Notes under the pieces: model-generated
Seen by the model: the letters and a program-made list of their open reading frames with translations, nothing else
Told to the model about the DNA's origin: nothing
The model's database searches: none
Position numbers and translations under genes: made by a program
NCBI GenBank assembly: GCA_024278345.1
Contig: JAJRTK010000030.1
Location: forward strand, 1 to 6,813
From: a bacterium
GTDB lineage: Bacteria; CSSED10-310; JAJRTK01
DNA length: 6,813 nucleotides
Reading direction: 5' to 3'
Shown: one piece after another, positions 1 to 6,707 of the stretch
Position numbering within the stretch: position 1 is the first letter of the stretch
How the letters are laid out: every line of letters starts with the position of its first letter

Positions 1-13
1 CCTGGAACCCGGC

Positions 14-83
14 GGAGGCACTGCCTCCGGACCTCCGCTGGGAGCGCCGCTCCCAGACCCACGCCAGGGAGCCAGCTCCCTGG
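14..83. repeat. Array of three perfect hairpins
   Basis: Three perfect palindromes follow one another at a spacing of about 25 bases. The first has arms GGAGGCA (14-20) and TGCCTCC (22-28). The second has CTGGGAGC (38-45) and GCTCCCAG (49-56) around GCC. The third has CCAGGGAGC (64-72) and GCTCCCTGG (75-83) around CA. The arms differ in sequence, but the linkers are alike (GGACCTCCGC, AGACCCACGC, GGACCCACAT). This is the pattern of an array that conserves structure rather than sequence. No coding frame of interest crosses it. Similar intergenic hairpin arrays are familiar from high-GC bacterial genomes, but I cannot name the family. The array probably continues left of the window. Confidence 0.8.
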
Positions 84-114
84 ACCCACATCTTTGTGCG
101 CTGCGCGCTTTTTT
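76..114 (+). repeat. Left copy of 39-bp inverted repeat
   Basis: These 39 bases match the reverse complement of 6767-6805 at 38 of 39 positions. The only difference is C at 92 against T. The copy begins in the 3' arm of the third hairpin, runs through TGGACCCACA and ends in a GC-rich hairpin plus T-run. The two copies face each other and enclose all three genes. No transposase is present, so this is better called a dispersed repeat than a proven transposon end. Confidence 0.85.
98..114 (+). terminator. Short GC hairpin with T6, terminator-like
   Basis: GCGC (98-101), loop TGC and GCGC (105-108) are followed directly by six T (109-114). The form is that of a small intrinsic terminator for transcription entering from the left, but a 4-bp stem is weak. 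It ends 15 bases before the ATG of the glycyl radical enzyme gene. It would therefore hinder read-through into that gene unless a promoter lies within the repeat. Confidence 0.35.
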
Positions 115-129
115 CGGGTGGCCGGTACC

Positions 130-2703
130 ATGACCGAGGCCTCAGAAACTACCCTAGCCGCGGTTTCGAACCATCGGCTCGGTGAGATTCGCCCCATCCA
201 TCGGCTCGAATCCTTGCGGAGTGCGGTCTTGGAGAGCCGCTACCATCTCTGCACTCAGAAGGCGGCGCTCATGACCCGCTACTTTCAACAATCTTGCGAT
301 GTCGGCAGCCGAATCGCTCACGGAGTTCGGAGCCTGCATGAACGGTTCTACCGTGCCGCCATGAGTCAGGTGGCGGTGGGAAAACCGCAAACAACGGTTC
401 AGGCCACGCTCAATCGGGCACTTCACCAGGTCTACGATTTTCTGGAGCCTCCGGCTGCCGGTCGGGCAAAGCTTGAGTTCGCCCGTGCGCTGGCCTTTAC
501 CTTGGACCAGATGGAACTTCGAGTCTACGCCGACGAGTTGATTGTAGGGAATCCCTCGGCCTGGCGCGTAGGGGCGCCGATTCACCCGGATTTTGGTGGG
601 TTGCTGATGCTTCCGGAGCTCCGGGGGCTTGGTTCGCGGAAGGTGAATCCCATCGCGGTGGAGGAGTGGCAGGTCCGTGAGCTTCAAGACGAGATATTCC
701 CCTATTGGTTCTCCCGATCTGTTTTGGCTAAGATCCCGCTGATGAGCGGGAATCGAGAGCTTTCGAACCAGCTTCTGGAAGGGAGCGAGTTCATCTTGAC
801 GCAGTTTTCCGGGATCTCCCACGTGACTCCCAGCTACCGGACGGTGCTGGAGCTGGGTTTTTCTGGGATTGCCCAGCGGGTTCGGAGGCTCTTGGAAGAT
901 GCCGACGACGCGGCCCGGGACTTCCTTGAAGCGGTTCTGATTACGGTGGACGCGGCCCTTCGTTTTGCGGGGCGCTGGGCCGCGCACGTGGCGGGACTGG
1001 CGGCTGGCGAGGAGAATGCCACACGCCGCCAGGAACTCTATGAGCTCTCTCGCATCTTGGACAGCGTTCCCTCCTATCCGGCCCGGACGTTTCACGAGGC
1101 GCTCCAGAGCATGTTTCTTGCCCATGTCATCGTGCATCAGGAGAGTTTTCAGCACGGGGTTTCCTTTGGGCGCATCGACCAATTCCTCTGGCCCTACTAC
1201 CAGCGGGATCTCAAGGAGGGGCGCCTGGACGCCGAAGGCGCCGTGGAGTTGCTCGGTTGCTTTCTGGTGAAGGCAGGGGAGCTCTTGCCCTTGTTCTTCC
1301 AGCGTGCCACCAGCTATTTTAGCGGCTTGTCCTCAGCCTCGGGCTTAACTTTGGGTGGCTTGACGCCAGATGGGGTGGATGGGACGAATGAGCTGAGCCG
1401 CCTAGTCCTGATTGCCTACGATCAGGTCCGGTTGCGGCAGCCGAATCTGCACGTAAGGGTTCATTCCGCCACGCCGCGGGACTTCTTGGCTCTCTGCGGG
1501 GAAGTGTTGGCCAAAGGCGGGGGAATGCCGGCCTTTTTTGGGGACGAAACCGTGATCTCCATCCTGATGGATGCGGGAACCCGGCAGAAAGACGCACGAG
1601 ACTATTCCATCGTGGGTTGCGTGGAGTGGGGTGTTCAGGGCAAGAGCTTTCCGGCGGCGGGCGCGATCTTCGTGAACCTGGCTCGGGCGCTTGAGCTGGC
1701 ATTGCGGGACGGGATTTTGAATGGCCGCCGCCTTGGCCCGGCCACGGGCAAGGTGGAGTCGTTTTCCGGCATGGCGGAGCTTTTGGAGGCCTTTCGGCTC
1801 CAGCTCCGGCGGATCTTGGAGCAGGCGGTGGAGGGGAACAATGCCATCGAGCAGGCCCATGCTCGCTATCGACCGACGCCTTTTCTGTCAGCTTTGGTGG
1901 AGGGCTGTCTGGATTCCGGTGTCGAGGTGAATGCCGGCGGGGCTCTCTACAATTCCACCGGTTGTCAGGGGGCGGGTCTCGCGGATGTGGTGGACTCTTT
2001 GTCGGCGATCCAGGAGCTCGTTTTCGGCGGGGATTTGAGCCTGAAGGCCCTCGTGGCTGCCCTGGATCAGAACTTCGTGGGCCAGGAACCACTGCGGCAA
2101 CGCCTTTTCCACCGCCCCCAGCGGTACGGTCGGAACGAGCCTCAGGCTGACCAGCTAGCCAAGAAAATCTCCGCGATCTTCTGCCAGGAGGTCTCCAAGT
2201 TCAAGAATCCAAGAGGCGGGAACTATTTTCCGGGCTTTTGGACGATGACGACTCACCAGGGTTTCGGTGCCCGGACAGGCGCGTTGCCCTGCGGTCGCCG
2301 GAAGGGAGAACCTCTAGCCAATGGCGTTTCACCGATCAACGGCGTTGACTCCAAAGGGCCCACCGCTTCGCTGGGTTCCGTCGTGGGCCTCGATACCCGC
2401 CACATCTCCAACGGTCTGACCTGCAATGTCAAGCTGAACGTCGATCACGTGCGCGGGAAGACAGGAAACAAGATGCTTGCGTGGCTATTGCGTGGCTATT
2501 TCGCCCAGGGCGGTGCCCAGGTGCAGATCAACGTCCTCGATCCAGAGGTGCTCAGGGAGGCCAAGGCGCATCCCCATCTCCATCGGGATCTAGTGGTTCG
2601 AATCTCGGGATATTCCGCTTATTTCAACGACTTGACGGAAGAGATGAAGGATGAAATCATCGCCCGAACCGCCCATGTTCTTGGAGGTGCCCCGGGCGTG
2701 TAA
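130..2703 (+). CDS. Glycyl radical enzyme (PFL/diol dehydratase superfamily), substrate unknown
   Basis: This is an 857-residue enzyme, a normal length for cytosolic glycyl radical enzymes, which do radical chemistry without oxygen after a radical-SAM activase installs a glycyl radical. The large PFL-like barrel domain spans about 30-715. It holds the active-site motif GCVE with Cys497 (thiyl radical) and Glu499, and the GGALYN block at 603-608. The C-terminal glycyl radical domain holds NGVSP (731-735), a GPTA block and the loop RISGYSAYF with the radical-bearing Gly827. GCVE is typical of the dehydratase, C-N lyase and decarboxylase branch (CutC, glycerol/propanediol dehydratase, HypD, hydroxyphenylacetate decarboxylase) and differs from the Cys-Cys of true pyruvate formate-lyase. 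The residue after GCVE is Trp, and the usual GALPDGR reads GALPCGR (Cys721). The substrate therefore stays open. ATG at 130 is preferred over an in-frame TTG at 94, which lies inside the inverted repeat. The ribosome site is weak (GGGTGG at 116-121). No activase gene is in the window. Confidence 0.95.
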   Translation: MTEASETTLAAVSNHRLGEIRPIHRLESLRSAVLESRYHLCTQKAALMTRYFQQSCDVGSRIAHGVRSLHERFYRAAMSQVAVGKPQTTVQATLNRALHQVYDFLEPPAAGRAKLEFARALAFTLDQMELRVYADELIVGNPSAWRVGAPIHPDFGGLLMLPELRGLGSRKVNPIAVEEWQVRELQDEIFPYWFSRSVLAKIPLMSGNRELSNQLLEGSEFILTQFSGISHVTPSYRTVLELGFSGIAQRVRRLLEDADDAARDFLEAVLITVDAALRFAGRWAAHVAGLAAGEENATRRQELYELSRILDSVPSYPARTFHEALQSMFLAHVIVHQESFQHGVSFGRIDQFLWPYYQRDLKEGRLDAEGAVELLGCFLVKAGELLPLFFQRATSYFSGLSSASGLTLGGLTPDGVDGTNELSRLVLIAYDQVRLRQPNLHVRVHSATPRDFLALCGEVLAKGGGMPAFFGDETVISILMDAGTRQKDARDYSIVGCVEWGVQGKSFPAAGAIFVNLARALELALRDGILNGRRLGPATGKVESFSGMAELLEAFRLQLRRILEQAVEGNNAIEQAHARYRPTPFLSALVEGCLDSGVEVNAGGALYNSTGCQGAGLADVVDSLSAIQELVFGGDLSLKALVAALDQNFVGQEPLRQRLFHRPQRYGRNEPQADQLAKKISAIFCQEVSKFKNPRGGNYFPGFWTMTTHQGFGARTGALPCGRRKGEPLANGVSPINGVDSKGPTASLGSVVGLDTRHISNGLTCNVKLNVDHVRGKTGNKMLAWLLRGYFAQGGAQVQINVLDPEVLREAKAHPHLHRDLVVRISGYSAYFNDLTEEMKDEIIARTAHVLGGAPGV

Positions 2704-2936
2704 GGTCAGGAGACCGATCCTTGGTCCTTTGTCGAGTCAATTCGTCAGTGAGCCCTGAGCCATCCCCTTATTTTTTGCTGGTGGGACGCATCCAGGTCAA
2801 AGACTCCGACAACTGCTTTTTTCTGCTGGTTGGGGTCCGGTCGGGTCGGCGGCAGTCCGTCCGCCGCCCCTCCCCTCTCATCGCCCTTCAACCGGTCAAC
2901 GAGCCCCCAAACCCTCTTTCCGCCTAGAAATGAGCG

Positions 2937-2964
2937 GATGCTTCAGGAGTGAGCCATCTTTTTT
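2937..2964 (+). terminator. Possible intrinsic terminator after the glycyl radical enzyme gene
   Basis: GATG (2937-2940) pairs with CATC (2955-2958). The stem can extend by CTT with GAG (one wobble) if one C is bulged, and six T follow (2959-2964). The stem is imperfect and lies 234 bases after the stop codon, so the assignment is tentative. It is the best hairpin plus T-run I find on this strand between the two genes. Confidence 0.3.
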
Positions 2965-3092
2965 CTTGGGTTTGTGTTCCCCTCGCGTCGGCACCGACCC
3001 GCGCCTGCGGCACGAGTTCCCCGCGTCCGCCGACACTCGTCTTTTGCGCCCCACTGCCTCGCTACGATTCCCCAAGAGCTTCGTGCGGCATC

Positions 3093-3141
3093 GGTCATCG
3101 GTGGTGCCTTCGACCGCTCTCGCTGTCGCTCGTCCCCGGCC
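3093..3141 (+). repeat. 49-bp direct repeat, copy A
   Basis: This segment matches 6708-6756 in the same orientation at 45 of 49 positions. There is a 20-base identical block, then a 3-base segment with two differences, 17 identical bases, two differences and 7 identical bases. It lies 36 bases beyond the stop of the caspase-like gene. The two copies bracket the caspase-like gene and the peptidoglycan-binding gene. Sequence outside the 49 bases is not clearly shared. Confidence 0.8.
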
Positions 3142-3177
3142 ACCTGTCCACAAGACGTGTCCGCCGCCCTTCGAGGC

Positions 3178-4968
3178 CTATCCGCCGGTCCTCCAGCCTG
3201 GCTCTCTTCTTTCTTTCTCTTTCGCCTTTTCTTCGGGTTTCCAGTGTGCTCCTTCTTTTTCCAGCCGTTCCAGTTCTTCGCAGCCGTGGCTGCTCCCGCC
3301 TTGGCAGGCATCCCGGTAGAGTTTCTTGGCCCTCTGGATATCTTTTTCGACTCCGCGGCCATCCTCGGCCATGCCTCCCAGGTTCGCGCATCCAAGGGCG
3401 AAACCAGCGGCGCAGGCCTTGCTGTAGAGTTCCGCGGCCCGGGTTTCGTTCCGCTGGACTCCGATGCCGGCTTCATAGAGGAGCCCCAAATTGTTGCAGC
3501 CGAAGATGGAGCCGGCGTCGCAAGCCTTGAAATAGAGCTCCGCGGCTCGTGAATCATCCCTTTCCGTACCCTTTCCCATCTTGAACATTCCCGCCAGATT
3601 GTAGCAACCAAGGGGAAATCGCCCGTCGCAGGATGCCCGGTAGAATCCCACTGCCTTGGCGGGGTCTTTCTTTACGCCCAGCCCTTCTTCATAGGCGGAG
3701 CCCAGCAAGAATGCCGCCGCCGGATCTCCTTGATCCGCCGCGGAACCGACTTGCTTCAAGACTCGTTTGGCCATCAGCTTCGCCCGTTCAGGTTCCGCAC
3801 GGAAACCACAGCGGCCCTTGAAAATGGAGCGGGCAAGCCACATTTCTCCCATGGGATCGCCGTCCCCCGCGGCGCGTTGAAAAATCTTTCCGGCCCCCTT
3901 CGGATCGAACGTCCCGCCCTTTCCGGTGTAGAGATCGATTCCCCGCGCCAGCCCTGAATCGGGCGGAAGCACGTCGTCGCCCAGGCTCCAGCCAGCTTCG
4001 ATCTGAAGGTCGCGGCTATATTCCACCGCCGGATCTGTCCGCTCTGTTTGGGCGTCGCCATCCCCCGAATCACTCATCACCGGTCCGTTGCTGGCCGGTA
4101 CCGGCTCCGCCGGAGCGACTTCAGGGCGATCATTCGGTCCCGGAGGCTCTTTGCCGGATTCCGTGGTTCCCGTGGAAAGTGCCACCGGCGGAGCAACACC
4201 AAAGCGGTAGAGATCTGGCACGGCATCGAAGGCAAAGGGGATTTGCCGTTGTCCCGTTGCCAAGGCGACATCTTGCTGCACCCTGTCGAAGAGCCTGCCA
4301 AGCTCGATGCCGGGTGTCCGGATTGCCAGAGCCAGGGCATCGGCGTAAAGGCCGAACCCGTTTCGCGACCAGTCCTCTGTTACCGCGCCAGGCTGCGCCG
4401 CCAGCGCAACGAAGGTGTTGACGCCGCCTGAAACCAAGCCCAACCCCGGCCGGATCTTCGATGGGAACTCCCCGGGCAAGTCGCGGCAGGCATCCAGTGC
4501 CAGGATGGAGATCCCGGCCTTGGCCCTCTGCATCTTTGTGGCAATCCCCTTCGCGGACCACTCTTCGGTGAGGCTTGCCCCGGGCCTGTTCCAGCCGGCA
4601 AAGTCCACGGGCAACCGATAAGATTCGCCATTCCATTGGAGTCCGTAGCCGGAAAAAAAGAAAAAAGCGATGCCTCCAGGTTCCAGTCTTTTTGTAAAGA
4701 GGTTCAGGGCTTGTTCCATTCTGATCTGGTTTGCATCTCCCAAGACTTCCACGTCGAATCCGACGGATTCGAGGGCGGAACAGACGGCCCCGGCGTCGGC
4801 AGCGGCATTGCGGAGGGGACCTTTTCGGTAGACTCCATTGCCGATACAAAGGGCGATGCGTTCTTGGCGGGCGCTTGTGGAACCTTCCTCGTGGGCCTGG
4901 GCTGGGCTTCCAGCGGCCAATTGGGTCACTCCCCATCCAAGGGCAGCCAACATGGCGATCTTTTTCAC
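3178..4968 (-). CDS. Exported caspase-like protein with His-to-Tyr change and Hcp-type Sel1 repeats
   Basis: The 596-residue product starts at GTG 4968-4966. GGAGG lies six bases upstream, and a Sec signal peptide begins at this codon: MKK, a hydrophobic core to about residue 20, and a likely cut after AQA (25/26). Residues 36-257 form a caspase-like (peptidase C14) p20 domain with RIALCIGNGVY near the start, GESYRLPVD at 114-122 and LDACR containing the catalytic-type Cys161. The usual GHG reads GYG, so the His position is Tyr108 and peptidase activity is doubtful. Residues 258-350 are a Pro/Ser/Asp-rich linker. From about 353 to 570 follow Sel1-like (TPR-related) repeats. Four consecutive repeats of 36 residues each hold a CX7C pair (447/455, 483/491, 519/527, 555/563), the arrangement of the disulfide-stabilised Helicobacter Hcp proteins, which fits a periplasmic or secreted location. 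The tail is charged (Lys/Glu). Likely role: a protein-binding envelope or secreted factor rather than an active protease; this is inference. Confidence 0.92.
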   Translation of the reverse strand: MKKIAMLAALGWGVTQLAAGSPAQAHEEGSTSARQERIALCIGNGVYRKGPLRNAAADAGAVCSALESVGFDVEVLGDANQIRMEQALNLFTKRLEPGGIAFFFFSGYGLQWNGESYRLPVDFAGWNRPGASLTEEWSAKGIATKMQRAKAGISILALDACRDLPGEFPSKIRPGLGLVSGGVNTFVALAAQPGAVTEDWSRNGFGLYADALALAIRTPGIELGRLFDRVQQDVALATGQRQIPFAFDAVPDLYRFGVAPPVALSTGTTESGKEPPGPNDRPEVAPAEPVPASNGPVMSDSGDGDAQTERTDPAVEYSRDLQIEAGWSLGDDVLPPDSGLARGIDLYTGKGGTFDPKGAGKIFQRAAGDGDPMGEMWLARSIFKGRCGFRAEPERAKLMAKRVLKQVGSAADQGDPAAAFLLGSAYEEGLGVKKDPAKAVGFYRASCDGRFPLGCYNLAGMFKMGKGTERDDSRAAELYFKACDAGSIFGCNNLGLLYEAGIGVQRNETRAAELYSKACAAGFALGCANLGGMAEDGRGVEKDIQRAKKLYRDACQGGSSHGCEELERLEKEGAHWKPEEKAKEKERREPGWRTGG

Positions 4969-5180
4969 GGATTTCCTCCGGTGGTTTTGGGTTCGATTTC
5001 TTGGACCAGCGTTTCGGTACGAATGCTCCCACTCTCGAACTTGCGCCGCAACCGCTTCGCGATGAAGTTGGGGGCAAATGGGTCGGATGGTTTGAATCGC
5101 TCTCCTACACTTTCGGTTGGCGGTTGTGTTAACTTTGGCCGAAGATTGGAGATTCGCCCCCAAAACCGGAGAATAGAAAC
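4969..5180. promoter_or_regulatory. Divergent intergenic control region
   Basis: These 212 bases separate two divergently transcribed genes, so both promoters should lie here. I find no convincing sigma-70 pair on either strand. TACACT (5106-5111) and TTAACT (5129-5134) resemble -10 elements on the plus strand, but neither has a matching -35. A CGGTTG doublet (5114-5119 and 5121-5126) could be part of an operator. For the plus-strand gene, GGAG at 5168-5171 lies nine bases before the ATG. Confidence 0.5.
4975..4979 (-). promoter_or_regulatory. Ribosome binding site fixing the GTG start
   Basis: GGAGG on the minus strand lies six bases before GTG at 4968. It decides the start. The open frame runs on to 5325, but the extra 119 residues have no similarity to anything I know, would bury the signal peptide and would overlap the divergent gene's coding start. 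Confidence 0.8.
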
Positions 5181-6677
5181 ATGACTCAGATCGACACGAA
5201 GCGCTCGCCGGCTCCTCGCGGGCCTCTTCCCACACCCTTGCCGGCATCATCGCCGCGGAAAGAGAGCCCGCCCGCGGCTCCAGCGGCGGGGCAATCGGCT
5301 GCTTCCAGTTCCGGGACACCGGCAACGGATCGTTTCACCGCGGCTCAGCGGCAGGGAGCCACTGCGGGCGCCAGCGATTCAGCGGGGAAGAAATATGCCG
5401 AATACGACAAGCTGCTGGCGGACGGAAAGCTCGAGATCGCCATCGGCGTGGGCTACGATGAGAACTCGGCAGACGTTTCGGCCTGGGGAAACCTGACCTG
5501 GCGCATCGAGTCCATGGGTTTCAAGAAGGATCTCGTGACGGACGAGGGTGTTCATGTCTACAGGAAGCGGATGACGATTCGCGGCAAAGAGACCGAGGTG
5601 GTCATCAATGCTTTCCAAGGGCGGAACAGTGACAAGCCGTTGGACAAGTTCACCGAGGCGATGAGCTCATCAGAGATTGTGATTTACAGCGGCCATGCCC
5701 GCTATGGTTCGGGGCCGGACTTCAACGACATCAAGGATAACGACCAGAACTACTTTATCGGCCGCGGCTATACTTCGGATCACAAACCCGAAAATCTCTA
5801 TGAAGGGAAGAGTTCCAGAGGTCTGCGGAACACCGATACCACCCAGCAGTACCAGATTATGGCCCTCCTGGGCTGTCGTACCAAGGACTACGAGGCGCAG
5901 ATCCGGAAGCGTCTCAAGGGAACTAAAAATCTCGACCTGCTTCTGACGAAGGACCTGGCTTATTGGAACACACTTCCAGAAGCCATCGGCATCTTCGTGG
6001 GTGGTTTGACCAAGGGCCAGGACGTGGGAACGATCCTCAAGGACCTCAACCAGAAGATCAAAGGGGAAGATGTCGGCAAGGACCTGTTTTACATGCCGGG
6101 CACGGGGGACAATCGGTACCAGCCTGGCACGCCCATTCCCGATGCCAAGAGCGTGGCCGACGTTCTTGCCGGCCGGGTGACCTTGGGGCCGTCCAAGGAG
6201 TACAGTCCGCTTGTGGAGCGGGCCCAGAAGCTCTTGGTTCGGGCGGGGATCCCCCTCGGTGGCCACAACGACTCGTTTCCGGAGACCGATGGCCGGTTCG
6301 GCGACAAGACGACGCAAGCGGTGAAGACCTTCCAGAAACGGGAGGGACTTCCAGTCAATGGGACCATTGACGGCGGGACCTTGAAGAAGCTCCAGCAGTT
6401 CAGCGGGTTTGCCAAGTCGCCTCGTGGGCCGGTGAAGTTGACGCTTCAGGATGTGGCCCAGGGGCGGCTTGTGTTGAAACAGTCAGCCCAGGTGAGCGGC
6501 GTGGTTCGGCAGGCGCAGCAGCTCTTGCGGCGGGCGGGATACAAAATCGGAGCCGATGGCATTTTCGGTTCGGGAACTGAGGGTGCGGTGCGCGATTACC
6601 AGCGAAAGGAGAAGATCCCGGTCACGGGCGTCATCGATGGGGCGACTCTCCAGCGGCTCAGCAACATTCCCATGTGA
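5181..6677 (+). CDS. Possible His/Cys peptidase-like protein with two peptidoglycan-binding domains
   Basis: The 498-residue product starts at ATG 5181 after GGAG. Residues 8-70 are a Pro/Ala/Ser-rich, probably disordered segment with no signal peptide. Residues 84-290 form an alpha/beta domain I do not recognise by name. A first strand (LEIAIGVGYD) and a helix precede the strand IVIYSGHARYG with His172. The strand QIMALLGCRTKDY with Cys232 follows, then a further strand-like stretch and IGIFVGGLTKG. A hydrophobic strand ending in GH, followed about 60 residues later by one ending in GC, is the layout of clan CD cysteine peptidases (caspase, gingipain, CHAT). Peptidase activity is therefore plausible but unproven. 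Two PG_binding_1-type modules follow at about 341-406 and 437-493, each with AQxLL, an aromatic DGxFG turn and a TIDGGTL/VIDGATL end. Each is preceded by a similar lead-in (DVLAGRVTL, DVAQGRLVL), so the whole unit of about 85-100 residues is duplicated. The protein likely binds peptidoglycan. It is divergent to, and probably co-controlled with, the caspase-like gene. Confidence 0.88.
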   Translation: MTQIDTKRSPAPRGPLPTPLPASSPRKESPPAAPAAGQSAASSSGTPATDRFTAAQRQGATAGASDSAGKKYAEYDKLLADGKLEIAIGVGYDENSADVSAWGNLTWRIESMGFKKDLVTDEGVHVYRKRMTIRGKETEVVINAFQGRNSDKPLDKFTEAMSSSEIVIYSGHARYGSGPDFNDIKDNDQNYFIGRGYTSDHKPENLYEGKSSRGLRNTDTTQQYQIMALLGCRTKDYEAQIRKRLKGTKNLDLLLTKDLAYWNTLPEAIGIFVGGLTKGQDVGTILKDLNQKIKGEDVGKDLFYMPGTGDNRYQPGTPIPDAKSVADVLAGRVTLGPSKEYSPLVERAQKLLVRAGIPLGGHNDSFPETDGRFGDKTTQAVKTFQKREGLPVNGTIDGGTLKKLQQFSGFAKSPRGPVKLTLQDVAQGRLVLKQSAQVSGVVRQAQQLLRRAGYKIGADGIFGSGTEGAVRDYQRKEKIPVTGVIDGATLQRLSNIPM

Positions 6678-6707
6678 TTTTGGAGTGTTCTTGGGGGGCT
6701 AGGAGGT

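Larger units (their letters stand above)
2704..3177. other. 474-bp non-coding stretch between convergent gene ends
   Basis: This stretch separates the 3' ends of the glycyl radical enzyme gene and the caspase-like gene. Open frames exist on both strands, but their translations are Arg/Pro/Ser-rich, have no recognisable domain and overlap one another, as expected by chance at this GC. The visible content is a GGCGGC/GCCGCC hairpin (2848-2868), a weak terminator candidate (2937-2964), two related short segments (2976-2992 and 3016-3030, both GTTCCCC followed by GCGTC) and the left 49-bp direct repeat (3093-3141). I see no RNA gene that I recognise. Confidence 0.7.

Noticed and set aside
14-83. 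CRISPR array
   Set aside because: The hairpins differ in sequence, have no unique spacers of constant length and no cas genes nearby.
94-129. TTG start adding 12 residues to the glycyl radical enzyme
   Set aside because: It lies inside the inverted repeat and terminator-like T-run, has no ribosome site, and the family's conserved N-terminus is covered from ATG 130.
154-1182. 342-residue open frame on the minus strand
   Set aside because: It is a GC-driven shadow of the glycyl radical enzyme gene, with no domain and basic low-complexity composition.
2721-2927. 68-residue plus-strand open frame after the enzyme gene
   Set aside because: It has a TTG start, no ribosome site and no domain, and lies in repeat-like spacer.
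2943-3611. 222-residue open frame on the minus strand
   Set aside because: It overlaps the Sel1 coding region in another frame and is Arg/Lys/Pro-rich with no recognisable domain.
5129-5134. Sigma-70 promoter for the plus-strand gene
   Set aside because: TTAACT has no acceptable -35 element at 16-18 bases, so only the region as a whole is annotated.
4969-5325. Extension of the caspase-like frame by 119 residues upstream
   Set aside because: GGAGG and a complete signal peptide mark GTG 4968, and the extension would run antisense into the divergent gene.
5670-6317. 215-residue minus-strand open frame
   Set aside because: It is antisense to the core of the peptidoglycan-binding gene, and its sense frame has clear domains.
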